This document shows positions 16,023 through 24,288 of a stretch of DNA of 25,342 nt, in pieces. The position numbers and the translations under genes are program-made. Source of the stretch: UBA6814 sp040753075. GTDB lineage: Bacteria; Desulfobacterota; Desulfovibrionia; Desulfovibrionales; Desulfovibrionaceae. Every line of letters starts with the position of its first letter. Positions within the stretch are counted from its first letter, which is position 1. Where the stretch lies: NCBI GenBank assembly GCA_040753075.1, contig JBFMHA010000053.1:1-25342 (forward strand). The letters run 5' to 3'. Under the pieces are notes generated by a model. That model was not told where the DNA came from. It worked only from the letters and a program-made list of their open reading frames with translations, and made no database searches.

Positions 16023-16334
16023 ATGGCCGCACACCACCTGGACCCCATCCATCCTGGGGAAATCCTCTTGGAGGAGTTCATGAAGCCCCTGGGCCTGTCC
16101 CGAAACCGCCTGGGCATCGACCTGGGCATCCCGCCGCAGCGAGTGGGAGAAATCCTCCGGGGACGGCGCGCAGTCACCGTGGACACCGCCTTGCGCCTGG
16201 CCAAGTACTTCAACACCACCCCGGAGTTCTGGCTGAACATCCAGATGCGCTACGATCTGGACCGCGCCGAGGACGAACATCTCCCGGCGCGCGTCGAGAG
16301 CGAGGTCCGTCCCCGGACGGCCGGCGCAGCCTAG
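16023..16334 (+). CDS. higA: HigA-type antitoxin, XRE-family DNA-binding protein
   Basis: Neutralises HigB and represses the operon. The 103 residues begin with the family motif HPGEILLEEFMKPLGLSRNR and contain a helix-turn-helix (about residues 24-62: LGIDLGIPPQRVGEILRGRR) followed by TTPEFWLNIQMRYDL. The C-terminal about 20 residues are charged and probably disordered. GAGGAGGAG precedes the ATG, a much stronger ribosome-binding site than that of higB, which would favour antitoxin excess. The next gene is 26 bases downstream and could be transcribed by readthrough. Confidence 0.93.
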   Translation: MAAHHLDPIHPGEILLEEFMKPLGLSRNRLGIDLGIPPQRVGEILRGRRAVTVDTALRLAKYFNTTPEFWLNIQMRYDLDRAEDEHLPARVESEVRPRTAGAA

Positions 16335-16360
16335 GCCATCGCGGCAGATCCGGAGCTCCC

Positions 16361-17089
16361 ATGGACCAGGATTCCGTCCGCCGGTACGAGGAATGGTTCG
16401 CGTCGCGGCCGGGGGCGTTCGCCTTCGCCCGGGAGCGGTCGCTCCTGGAGCGGCTCATCGCCGGGTGGCCGCGGCGCGGGCAGAAGCTCCTGGAGATCGG
16501 CTGCGGGCCGGGCCTGTTCCTGGAGGCCTTCTGGGAGGCCGGGTTCGAGGTCAGCGGCCTGGACAAGGACCCCTACATGCTGCGCCGCGCCCGGGAGCGC
16601 CTGGGCGGCCGCGCGGACCTGCACCTGGGCGACGCCGCCCACCTGCCCTTCGACGACAACGAGTTCGACTTCGCGGCCCTCGTCACCGTGGTGGAGTTCG
16701 CGCCCGAGCCCGGCCGGGTGATCCTGGAGGCCGCCCGGGTGGCCCAGAAGGGCCTGCTCATCGGATTCCTCAACCGCCACTCCCTGTACTACCTGGAAAA
16801 GGGCCGGCCCTGGCCCTGGGCCCGGCGCGGCCGGCTGCGGCGGGCGCACTGGTACGCCCCGGGCGAGATGCGGCGGCTGGCGGCCGCGTGCCTGGGCCCC
16901 AGGCCCACGGCCGGGGGCAGCGTCCTGGCCGGCCCCACCTGCACCTGGCGCAACGCCCTGCCCTGCCGCTGGCTCAACTGCGCGGTCCCCTTCGGCCTGG
17001 GCGGCTTCGCGGCCCTGCGCGTGGACCTCTACGGCGACCGCCCCCTCACGCCCATCATATCCTTCGCCACCAAGCCCCAGATGGGCTGA
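16361..17089 (+). CDS. Class I SAM-dependent methyltransferase, substrate unknown
   Basis: A 242-residue Rossmann-fold methyltransferase. SAM motif I is LLEIGCGPGLFLEAF (about residues 46-60), the acidic ribose-binding residue is in VSGLDKD (about 65-71), and motif II/III is LGDAAHLPFDDNEFDFAALV (about 88-107). This layout is that of the Methyltransf_11 / UbiE-like group that often acts on small molecules, but the substrate cannot be told from sequence. The start at 16361 has CGGAG upstream. It stands between higBA and hisS and has no obvious functional partner in either direction. Confidence 0.85.
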   Translation: MDQDSVRRYEEWFASRPGAFAFARERSLLERLIAGWPRRGQKLLEIGCGPGLFLEAFWEAGFEVSGLDKDPYMLRRARERLGGRADLHLGDAAHLPFDDNEFDFAALVTVVEFAPEPGRVILEAARVAQKGLLIGFLNRHSLYYLEKGRPWPWARRGRLRRAHWYAPGEMRRLAAACLGPRPTAGGSVLAGPTCTWRNALPCRWLNCAVPFGLGGFAALRVDLYGDRPLTPIISFATKPQMG

Positions 17090-17109
17090 TTCCCCCCTGA
17101 ACACCGCTT

Positions 17110-17138
17110 TTGACATTGCTTCGCCGATGGACTAACGA
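17110..17138 (+). promoter_or_regulatory. Candidate hisS operon promoter
   Basis: Exact TTGACA (17110-17115), 17 bases, then TAACGA (17133-17138), a poor -10. The TTGACA and the AT-richer surroundings make this the best candidate between the methyltransferase and hisS. Confidence 0.35.
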
Positions 17139-17147
17139 AATGCGGCT

Positions 17148-17164
17148 CGGGCCCTGGCGGCCCG
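17148..17164 (+). promoter_or_regulatory. Small hairpin in the hisS leader
   Basis: CGGGCC (17148-17153) pairs with GGCCCG (17159-17164) across CTGGC, 25 bases before the hisS ATG. There is no T tract, no histidine-rich leader peptide and no T-box. It may affect ribosome access; significance is uncertain in GC-rich DNA. Confidence 0.25.
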
Positions 17165-17189
17165 GGATTTCCATTGCAAGCGAGCGACC

Positions 17190-18458
17190 ATGAACGCCAT
17201 CCAGAAAATCAAGGGCGTGGCCGACCTGTTCGAGCCCGACTCCACCGCCTTCACCCGGCTGGAAAACGTGGCCCGGGAGGTCTTCTCCCGCTACGGCTAC
17301 GCCGAGCTGCGCATCCCGGTCCTGGAAAAGACCGAGCTCTTCGCCCGCTCCATCGGCGAGGAGACCGACGTGGTGCAGAAGGAGATGTACACCTTCCCGG
17401 ACCGCAAGGGCCGGATGCTCACCATGCGGCCCGAGGCCACCGCGGGCATCATGCGCGCCTGCATCGAGAACAAGGTCTTCGCCGAGCGGCCGGTGGCGAA
17501 GCTCTTCTCCTTCGGCCCCATGTTCCGCTACGAGCGGCCCCAGAAGGGCCGGATGCGCCAGTTCCACCAGCTGGACGCGGAGCTGCTCGGCCCCAAGGAG
17601 CCCGAGGCCGACGCCGAGGTCCTGCTCATGCTCTGGACCTACCTGCGCGAGTTGGGCCTGAAGAAGCTCTCCTTCGAGCTCAACTCCCTGGGTTGCGCCC
17701 AGTGCCGGCCGGGCTACCGCCAGGCCCTGACCGACTACTACGCCGGCCTGGACGCCGCGGCCCTGTGCGAGGACTGCCAGCGCCGCAAGGACACCAACCC
17801 CCTGCGGGTCCTGGACTGCAAGGCCTCGGCCTGCAAGGAGGCCACCGCCGGCGCGCCGCTCATCACCGACCACCTGTGCGCCGGCTGCGCCGGGCACTTC
17901 GCGGCCCTGCGCGCGGCCCTGGACGCCCAGGGCGTGGAGTACGCGCTCAACCCCCGCCTGGTGCGCGGCCTGGACTACTACGTGGGCGCCACCTTCGAGA
18001 TCACCTCCACGGACATCGGGTCCCAGACCGCGGTGGCCGGCGGCGGCCGCTACGACGGGCTGATCCGCGACCTGGGCGGGCCGGACGTGGCGGGCATCGG
18101 CTTCGCCATCGGCATGGAGCGCCTGGCCATGCTCCTGCCCGAGGCCAAACCCCAGGCCCCGGACTTCTTCCTGGCCCTGCTGGACCAGGCCGCGGCCGGA
18201 GCGGCCCTGGCCCTGGCCCAGCGCCTGCGCGGCATGGGCCTGCGCGGGGACATGGACTTCGCCGCGGGCAGCCCCAAGAGCCGGCTGCGCGCCGCGGGCA
18301 AGAGCGGGGCGCGCATCTGCCTGCTGCTCGGCGCGGACGAGCTGAACCGCGGCACGGTCCAGGCCAAGGACCTGGCCGGCGGCGGCCAGACCGAGGTCCC
18401 CCTCGCCGACGAGAACGCCCTGGCCGCCCTGTTCGCCAACCCCGGCAGCCACGAATAA
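17190..18458 (+). CDS. hisS: Histidine--tRNA ligase
   Basis: Class II synthetase that charges tRNA-His. The 422 residues have standard length. Visible motifs: TMRPEATAG (about 78-86), motif 2 FRYERPQKGRMRQFHQLDAE (112-131), the histidine-specific LVRGLDYY (257-264) and motif 3 GIGFAIGMERL, followed by the anticodon-binding domain. A cysteine-rich insert lies mid-protein (CAQC, CEDC, CAGC, about residues 170-235), a pattern that could bind zinc. It is first in a cluster with aspS, def, fmt, DUF116 and rsmB; aspS starts 29 bases later. The Shine-Dalgarno is weak (AGCGAGCG). Confidence 0.97.
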   Translation: MNAIQKIKGVADLFEPDSTAFTRLENVAREVFSRYGYAELRIPVLEKTELFARSIGEETDVVQKEMYTFPDRKGRMLTMRPEATAGIMRACIENKVFAERPVAKLFSFGPMFRYERPQKGRMRQFHQLDAELLGPKEPEADAEVLLMLWTYLRELGLKKLSFELNSLGCAQCRPGYRQALTDYYAGLDAAALCEDCQRRKDTNPLRVLDCKASACKEATAGAPLITDHLCAGCAGHFAALRAALDAQGVEYALNPRLVRGLDYYVGATFEITSTDIGSQTAVAGGGRYDGLIRDLGGPDVAGIGFAIGMERLAMLLPEAKPQAPDFFLALLDQAAAGAALALAQRLRGMGLRGDMDFAAGSPKSRLRAAGKSGARICLLLGADELNRGTVQAKDLAGGGQTEVPLADENALAALFANPGSHE

Positions 18459-18487
18459 GCAACCCATCCTCCCGAGGACACCATACC

Positions 18488-20338
18488 ATGGACGCACAGA
18501 GCACCATCCCGCCCGTCACCCCGCAGGAAACGGCCGACGTGCAGGCCGAACACCAGAAGTTCCTGGAGCCCCTGGCCGGCTGGCGGCGCAGCCACACCTG
18601 CGCGGCCCTGCGCGCCGCGGACAGCGGCGGCGAGGTCTGCCTCATGGGCTGGGCCCAGTACCGCCGCGACCACGGCGGGCTCATCTTCATCGACCTGCGC
18701 GACCGGGAGGGCCTGACCCAGGTGGTCTTCAGCCCGGAACACGCGCCCGAGGCCCACTCCCGCGCCCACATCCTGCGCACCGAGTACGTGCTGGCCATCA
18801 AGGGCTTCGTGCGGCCCAGGCCCGAGGGCATGGCCAACCCCAACCTGCCCACCGGCGAGATCGAGGTGGTGGTCACCGAGTGGAAGCTCCTCAACACCTC
18901 GCGCACCACGCCCTTCCCCATCGAGGACCGCACCGACGCGGCCGAGAACCTGCGCCTCAAGCACCGCTACCTGGACCTGCGCCGGCCCAAGCTGGCCAGG
19001 AACTTCATCCTGCGCCACAAGGCGGCCCAGAGCGTGCGCCGCTACCTGGACGAGTCCGGGTTCCTGGAGATCGAGACCCCGGTGCTCACCAAGAGCACGC
19101 CCGAGGGCGCCCGGGACTTCCTGGTGCCCAGCCGCCTGAACCAGGGCCAGTTCTACGCCCTGCCCCAGTCGCCCCAGCTCTTCAAGCAGCTGCTCATGGT
19201 CTCGGGCATGGAGCGCTACTACCAGATCGTGCGCTGCTTCCGGGACGAGGACCTGCGCGCCGACCGCCAGCCCGAGTTCACCCAGATCGACTGCGAGATG
19301 TCCTTCGCGGACCGGGAGACGGTGATGGCCATGGCCGAGGGCATGGTCCGCCGGGTCTTCGCCGAGTGCCTGGACATGCGGCTCCCCGACCCCTTCCCGC
19401 GCATGACCTGGGCCGAGGCCATGGACAAGTACGGCCTGGACAAGCCCGACACCCGCTTCGGCCTGCTGCTCACCGACGTGACCCCGGTGGTGCGCGGCTC
19501 GGAGTTCAAGGTCTTCGCCGCGGCCGAGCTGGTCAAGGGCCTGCGCGTGCCGGGCGGCGGCGAGCTGTCCCGCAAGGAGATCGACGACCTCACCGAGTTC
19601 GTGAAGATCTACGGCGCCCAGGGCCTGGCCTGGATCAAGGTCAAGGAGGACGGCTCCTGGCAGTCCCCCTTCGCCAAGTTCCTGTCCGAGGCCGAGCGCG
19701 CCGGCCTGGCCGAGGCGCTGGGCATGGAGAAGGGCGACATCGTGTTCTTCCAGGCCGGCCCCGCGGACATGGTGAACACCGCCCTGGGCCAGCTCCGGCT
19801 CCAACTGGGCGAGCGCATGGGGCTCATCGACGAGGCCGCGTTCCACCCCCTGTGGATCACGGATTTCCCGCTCCTGGAGTGGGACCCGGAGGAAAAGCGC
19901 TGGGTGGCCCGGCACCACCCCTTCACCGCGCCCCAGGACGGGCACGTGGAGAAGCTGGCCGCCGACCCGGGCGGCGCCCTGGCCCAGGCCTACGACATGG
20001 TGCTCAACGGCTACGAGATCGGCGGCGGGTCCATCCGCATCCACACCCGGCCGGCGCAGCAGGCCATGTTCACGGCCCTGGGCATCGACGCCGAGGAGGC
20101 CGAGGCCAAGTTCGGCTTCCTGCTCCAGGCCCTGGAATTCGGCGCGCCGCCGCACGGGGGCATTGCCTTCGGCCTGGACCGACTTATCATGCTGATGGCC
20201 GGAGCCAAGTCCATCCGCGAGGTCATCGCCTTCCCCAAGACCCAGAAGGCCACCTGCCTCATGACCGAGGCTCCCAACTCCGTGTCCAGCCGCCAGCTCC
20301 GCGAGCTGGGGATCCGGGTGCGGGAAAAGGCCGAATAG
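18488..20338 (+). CDS. aspS: Aspartate--tRNA ligase
   Basis: Class II synthetase that charges tRNA-Asp (and possibly tRNA-Asn if non-discriminating, which cannot be decided here). The 616 residues give the bacterial type with GAD insertion. Motifs: OB-fold anticodon domain with GWAQYRRDHGGLIFIDLRDR (in part), flipping loop QSPQLFKQ, motif 2 VRCFRDEDLRADRQPEFTQI (in part) and motif 3 GGIAFGLDRLIMLM. The N-terminus is about 20 residues longer than is common; GTG 18539, with AGGA upstream, is an alternative start that would remove it. GAGGA precedes ATG 18488 at about 10 bases. def begins 16 bases after the stop. Confidence 0.97.
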   Translation: MDAQSTIPPVTPQETADVQAEHQKFLEPLAGWRRSHTCAALRAADSGGEVCLMGWAQYRRDHGGLIFIDLRDREGLTQVVFSPEHAPEAHSRAHILRTEYVLAIKGFVRPRPEGMANPNLPTGEIEVVVTEWKLLNTSRTTPFPIEDRTDAAENLRLKHRYLDLRRPKLARNFILRHKAAQSVRRYLDESGFLEIETPVLTKSTPEGARDFLVPSRLNQGQFYALPQSPQLFKQLLMVSGMERYYQIVRCFRDEDLRADRQPEFTQIDCEMSFADRETVMAMAEGMVRRVFAECLDMRLPDPFPRMTWAEAMDKYGLDKPDTRFGLLLTDVTPVVRGSEFKVFAAAELVKGLRVPGGGELSRKEIDDLTEFVKIYGAQGLAWIKVKEDGSWQSPFAKFLSEAERAGLAEALGMEKGDIVFFQAGPADMVNTALGQLRLQLGERMGLIDEAAFHPLWITDFPLLEWDPEEKRWVARHHPFTAPQDGHVEKLAADPGGALAQAYDMVLNGYEIGGGSIRIHTRPAQQAMFTALGIDAEEAEAKFGFLLQALEFGAPPHGGIAFGLDRLIMLMAGAKSIREVIAFPKTQKATCLMTEAPNSVSSRQLRELGIRVREKAE

Positions 20339-20354
20339 CAGCCCAAGGAACGCC

Positions 20355-20861
20355 ATGCCCCTGACCATCCTCACCTACCCCGACCCCCGCCTCAAGGAGG
20401 CGGCCAAGGAGATCGGGGAGATCACCCCGGAGCTGAAGCAGCTCGCCCAGGACATGGCCGAGACCATGTACGCCAACGAGGGCATCGGCCTGGCGGCGAC
20501 CCAGGTGGGCGAGTGCTGCCGGCTGGTGGTCGTGGACATCACCGGGCCGGAGAAACGGGAAGGGCTCATGGTGCTGGTCAACCCGCGCATCGTGGAGTCC
20601 GAGGGCGAGACCGAGACCGAGGAGGGCTGCCTGTCGGTGCGCGCCTACCGCAGCAAGGTCAAGCGCGCGGCCCAGGTCCAGGTCAAGGCCCGGGACCTGG
20701 AGGGCCGGGACGTCGTCCTGGACGCCGACGACCTCCTGGCCGTGTGCCTGCAGCACGAGATCGACCACCTGGACGGCAAGCTCTTCATAGACCGCATCAG
20801 CCGGCTGAAGCGGGTCTTCTACGACAAGAAAGTGGAGAAATGGGAGAAACGCAAGGCGTAG
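20355..20861 (+). CDS. def: Peptide deformylase
   Basis: Removes the N-formyl group from new proteins. The 168 residues contain all three catalytic motifs: GIGLAATQ (43-50), EGCLSV (metal ligand Cys92) and QHEIDH (ligands His134 and His138, catalytic Glu135). The C-terminus is Lys/Glu-rich (VEKWEKRKA). Its end overlaps the fmt start by 22 bases, so the opposing formylation and deformylation functions are translationally coupled. Confidence 0.97.
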   Translation: MPLTILTYPDPRLKEAAKEIGEITPELKQLAQDMAETMYANEGIGLAATQVGECCRLVVVDITGPEKREGLMVLVNPRIVESEGETETEEGCLSVRAYRSKVKRAAQVQVKARDLEGRDVVLDADDLLAVCLQHEIDHLDGKLFIDRISRLKRVFYDKKVEKWEKRKA

Positions 20862-21847
20862 GGCTCCGCCTCGTCTTCATGGGCACCCCGGCCTTTGCCG
20901 CCGCCATCCTGGAGCACGCGCTGCGCTGGGAGGGCGGCCGGGTGGTCGGGGTCTACGCCCAGCCCGACCGGCCCTGCGGCCGGGGCCTGGAGCGCCGCCC
21001 CCCGGACACCAAGGTCCTGGCCCTCGGCCACGGCCTGCCCGTGCTCCAGCCCCTGAACTTCAAGACCCCCGAGGCCCGCGCCGAACTGGCGGCGCTCCGG
21101 CCCGACCTGCTCCTGGTGGCGGCCTACGGCCTCATCCTGCCCCAGGCCGTGCTGGACATCCCCCGCCTGGGCGCGGTGAACGTGCACGCCTCCCTGCTGC
21201 CCAAATACCGCGGGGCCGCGCCCATCCAGCGCGCGCTCATGGCCGGCGAGACCGTCACCGGGGTGAGCATCATGCAGATGGACGCGGGGCTCGACACCGG
21301 CGACGTGCTGCTCGCGCGCGAACTGCCCATCGGGCCGGAGGACACCGCGGCCAGCCTGCACGACTCCCTGGCCGACCTGGGCGGACGGGCGCTCCTGGAG
21401 GCCCTGGACCTCATCGCCGCGGGCCGCTCGCAGCGCGCGCCCCAGGACCCGGCCCAGGCCACCTACGCGCCCAAGCTGCGCAAGGACGAGGGCGGCATCG
21501 ACTGGAGCCGCCCCGCGGCCGAGATCCACGACCGGGTCCGCGGGGTGCACCCCTGGCCCGGCGCGTATTTCTTCTGGGACTCCCCGGGCCGCAAGAAGCC
21601 CCTGCGCCTGGGCCTGGCCCCGGGGCGTCCGGGCGGCCCCCGGCCCCTGGACGCCGCGCCCGGGACCATCCTGGGCGAAGAGGACGGAATGCTGGCCATC
21701 GCCTGCGCGGACCGGACCTACCTGACTCCGGCCGTGACCCCCGAGGGGCGCAAGCGGATAGGCGCCGCCGCCTTTGTCTGCGGCTACCTGTGCGACGCGC
21801 CCTCCCCGTCGGCCGGACCGGACTGCCCTCCCCAGCCCGGGACTTGA
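20840..21847 (+). CDS. fmt: Methionyl-tRNA formyltransferase
   Basis: Formylates initiator Met-tRNA with 10-formyl-tetrahydrofolate. The 335-residue protein has the catalytic triad in NVHASLLPKYRGAAPIQ (Asn114, His116) and MDAGLDTGD (Asp152), then a C-terminal OB-like domain (YAPKLRKDEGGIDWSR, GAYFFW). Start ATG 20840 lies inside the def 3' end and is preferred because it supplies the first strand (LRLVFMGTPAFA); ATG 20879 would cut into it. GGAG precedes it closely. The C-terminus has a short Pro/Ser/Cys-rich tail beyond the usual end. The DUF116 gene follows within 40 bases. Confidence 0.96.
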   Translation: MGETQGVGLRLVFMGTPAFAAAILEHALRWEGGRVVGVYAQPDRPCGRGLERRPPDTKVLALGHGLPVLQPLNFKTPEARAELAALRPDLLLVAAYGLILPQAVLDIPRLGAVNVHASLLPKYRGAAPIQRALMAGETVTGVSIMQMDAGLDTGDVLLARELPIGPEDTAASLHDSLADLGGRALLEALDLIAAGRSQRAPQDPAQATYAPKLRKDEGGIDWSRPAAEIHDRVRGVHPWPGAYFFWDSPGRKKPLRLGLAPGRPGGPRPLDAAPGTILGEEDGMLAIACADRTYLTPAVTPEGRKRIGAAAFVCGYLCDAPSPSAGPDCPPQPGT

Positions 21848-21883
21848 GCCGGATCCCCGATGCCTGCTAGGATGGCTCCAGCC

Positions 21884-22765
21884 ATGACCACCCCCGAACC
21901 CCACTCCCGGCCCCTGGAGGCCTTCGACGCCGAGGACCGCACCGCGGGCGCGGCGCGCAAGCGCCTGTTCATCGGGCTCATCAGCGGGGCCTCGGCGCTG
22001 GTGCTCCTGTTCCTGGCCAGCCTGTGGCTGGTGCCCTACGTGGGCCTCACCAACATCCATCCCCTGGCCCCCGCGGTCACGGGAGCGGTCCTGTCGGCCC
22101 TGGGCGTCCTGGTGGTCTGGGCCGCCCTCTCCCTGGTGCTCAACATCCTGCTGGGCCGGCAGCTCCCCTTCTCCCGCCGCATGAGGGGCGTGACCATCAA
22201 GCTCTTCCTGCCCCTCATGACCCTGCTCGGCCGGCTCCTCGGCATCTCCAAGGAGCGCATCCGGGCCTCGTTCATCAAGGTCAACAACGAACTGGTCCGC
22301 TCCGAGGCCGGCCGCTACAAGGCCGAAGACATCCTGCTCCTCATGCCCCACTGCCTGCAGAACAGCCGCTGCGACATGCGGCTCACCTACAACATCCAGA
22401 ACTGCAAGCGCTGCGGCAAGTGCTCCATCAAGGACCTCATCGAGTTCTCCGAGCGCTACGGGGTGAGCCTGGCCATCGCCACCGGCGGCACCATCGCCCG
22501 GCGCATCGTGGTCCAGACCCGGCCCCGGCTCATCCTGGCCGTGGCCTGCGAGCGGGACCTGTCCAGCGGCATCCAGGACACCTACCCCATCCCGGTCTAC
22601 GGGGTGCTCAACGAGCGGCCGCACGGCCCCTGCCTGGACACCTCGGTCTGCGTGGCCCATCTGGAGGCGGCCCTGGCCCTGTTCCTGGACGACGCGCCCC
22701 GGCCCGCAGCCCAGGCCGGAGAAACCCCACCCGCCCCCGCCCCGGCGGCCGAGTCCGGCGCGTGA
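21884..22765 (+). CDS. DUF116 family membrane protein with cysteine cluster
   Basis: Function unknown. The 293-residue protein has two membrane helices (about residues 27-54 and 60-90), then a soluble domain with cysteines in CLQNSRC (157, 163) and NCKRCGKC (174, 177, 180), ACERD (222) and two more near 250. The cluster resembles an iron-sulfur or zinc site. Conserved DUF116 blocks such as NNELVRSEAGRYKAEDILLL (in part) and IATGGTIARRIV are visible. Three ATGs are close together (21860, 21872, 21884); the last has AGGA upstream and is preferred weakly. The stop overlaps the rsmB start in GTGA, so it is coupled to a translation gene, but no direct role follows from that. Confidence 0.85.
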   Translation: MTTPEPHSRPLEAFDAEDRTAGAARKRLFIGLISGASALVLLFLASLWLVPYVGLTNIHPLAPAVTGAVLSALGVLVVWAALSLVLNILLGRQLPFSRRMRGVTIKLFLPLMTLLGRLLGISKERIRASFIKVNNELVRSEAGRYKAEDILLLMPHCLQNSRCDMRLTYNIQNCKRCGKCSIKDLIEFSERYGVSLAIATGGTIARRIVVQTRPRLILAVACERDLSSGIQDTYPIPVYGVLNERPHGPCLDTSVCVAHLEAALALFLDDAPRPAAQAGETPPAPAPAAESGA

Positions 22766-24057
22766 AGAAGCCAACGCTCCCCCCGGCCCGACGGCTGGCC
22801 CTGGACGCCCTGGCCGACTGCCTGGACCGGGGCGAGGACGCCCAGGCCGCCCTGGACGCGGCCCTGGCCCGGCTGCGCCCGGACCCCCGGGACGCGGCCC
22901 TGGCCACCGGCCTGGTCTACGGCTACCTGCGCCTCAAGCTGCGCCTGGACCACCTGCTCTCCACCCTGCTCCGCGACCCGGCCAAGCTGCCCCGGCCCAT
23001 GCTGCGCATCCTGGGCCTGGCCGCCTTCGAACTGCTCCACCTGGACAAGGTTCCGGACTACGCGGTCCTGGACTGGGCCGTGGAGGCGGTCAAGGCCAAG
23101 TCCGGCCAGAGCCTGGCCCGGGTGGCCAACGGCGTGCTCCGGGCGGTGCAGCGCCTGGGCAGGGACGCCGCCTCCCCGGATTTCTACGCCCAGGACAAGC
23201 CGGCTGAGCCCGTGTTCCTCTCCCGCTTCTACGCCGCCCCGGCCTGGATCGTGGACCTGTGGCTGACGTCCTACGGACCGGAGGCCGCCCGCTCCCTGCT
23301 GGCCGCCTCCATCGCGCCGCCGCCCCTGGGCCTGCGCCTCCACCTGGACCGGCCCGGCGCACAGGAGCACTTCAACCGCCTGGCCGCCGCCCCGGACTGC
23401 CTGGCCGTCCTCGCCCCGGGCCTGGCCCTGGCCCCGGGCGCGGATCCGGGCTTCGACCCCGACGCCGCCTCCTTCGCGGCCCGCCAGAGCCTGGCCGGCC
23501 AGGAAGCCATGCACCGCCTGGGCGCGGCGGCCTGGCCCCGCCCGGTGTGGGACGCCTGCTGCGGCCGGGGCGGCAAGGCCGCCCTGCTCCAGGCCCTGGG
23601 CCCGGGCCCGGTGTTCGCCAGCGACCCCAACCTGCCCCGGCTCCGCGGCCTGCGCCAGGACTTCGGCCGCCTGGGCCTGCCCGCGCTGGCCTTCTGCGCC
23701 CGGGCCGACGCCCCGCCCCCCCTGGCGCGTCCCGTCCCCCTGGCGCTCCTGGACGCGCCCTGCTCCGGCCTCGGCGTTCTCGCCCGACGGCCGGACATCA
23801 AGCACAAGCGCGACCCCATGGGCCTGCGCGGCCTGGTTTCGCTCCAGTCCCGCATCCTGGACCATGCCCTCGCCGCCGTGCCCCCGGGCGGCCAGCTGGC
23901 CTACCTCACCTGCACCCTGAACCCCCAGGAGAACGAAGAGCAGGTGGACGCCCTGCTGGCCCGCGCCCCGGTGCGGCTGGAGCAGGCCTGGTCCACGCCC
24001 CCGGACTCCCCCCTGCGCGAATTCTTCTACGGCGCTCTCCTCACCCGCACCGGCTGA
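22762..24057 (+). CDS. rsmB: 16S rRNA m5C methyltransferase RsmB-like
   Basis: Methylates a cytosine of 16S rRNA (C967 in E. coli) with SAM. The 431-residue protein has the NusB-like helical N-domain (RLALDALADCLDRGEDAQAA (in part), LLHLDKVPDYAVLDWAVEAV) and a Rossmann catalytic domain: motif I DACCGRGGK (264-272), motif IV DAPCSG with Cys334, and motif VI YLTCTLNPQENEEQ with catalytic Cys384. GTG 22762 overlaps the DUF116 stop. It is last in the translation cluster and has no clear terminator after it. RsmB of this length is normal; RsmF is excluded by the NusB-like domain. Confidence 0.93.
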   Translation: MKKPTLPPARRLALDALADCLDRGEDAQAALDAALARLRPDPRDAALATGLVYGYLRLKLRLDHLLSTLLRDPAKLPRPMLRILGLAAFELLHLDKVPDYAVLDWAVEAVKAKSGQSLARVANGVLRAVQRLGRDAASPDFYAQDKPAEPVFLSRFYAAPAWIVDLWLTSYGPEAARSLLAASIAPPPLGLRLHLDRPGAQEHFNRLAAAPDCLAVLAPGLALAPGADPGFDPDAASFAARQSLAGQEAMHRLGAAAWPRPVWDACCGRGGKAALLQALGPGPVFASDPNLPRLRGLRQDFGRLGLPALAFCARADAPPPLARPVPLALLDAPCSGLGVLARRPDIKHKRDPMGLRGLVSLQSRILDHALAAVPPGGQLAYLTCTLNPQENEEQVDALLARAPVRLEQAWSTPPDSPLREFFYGALLTRTG

Positions 24058-24203
24058 CCCGCGGGCCGGCAAAACCAGCCGCAGCCGCCCGCCACGGCCC
24101 ATTCCCGGCCTTGCCCGGGATCCTCTCCCGGCCTATCACCTCCTGCGGCCGGAAAAGGGCTCCCCAACCTCGCCGGCCGCGCCACCCGGGGGGTTGCCTC
24201 TTT

Positions 24204-24220
24204 TCTAGAAATTATCTAGA
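24204..24220. promoter_or_regulatory. AT-rich near-palindrome TCTAGA-N5-TCTAGA upstream of the carboxypeptidase
   Basis: TCTAGAAATTATCTAGA occupies 24204-24220, an AT-rich island in GC-rich DNA and about 70 bases before the gene start. TTGCCT (24194-24199) and TATCTA or TAGAGA nearby give weak promoter matches. CTAG is usually rare in bacterial DNA, so a pair 11 bases apart suggests a regulator site. No known regulator is assigned. Confidence 0.35.
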
Positions 24221-24288
24221 GAATATCTCGGGTCAACTCCGGCACGCTCTATTTCCGTCTTCCGGTGAAACACGCGCGAGGCAACGCC

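Noticed and set aside
17090..17189. T-box or histidine leader-peptide attenuator before hisS
   Set aside because: No T-box motif, no histidine-rich short frame and no terminator; only a small GC-rich hairpin.
18050..20374. 774-codon minus-strand frame opposite hisS-aspS
   Set aside because: Antisense shadow of two unmistakable synthetases; no motif or ribosome-binding site.
24058..24203. Possible small RNA or tRNA in the longest intergenic gap
   Set aside because: Only GC-rich short hairpins (for example TCCCGG with CCGGGA) without T tracts; no cloverleaf or recognisable RNA found.
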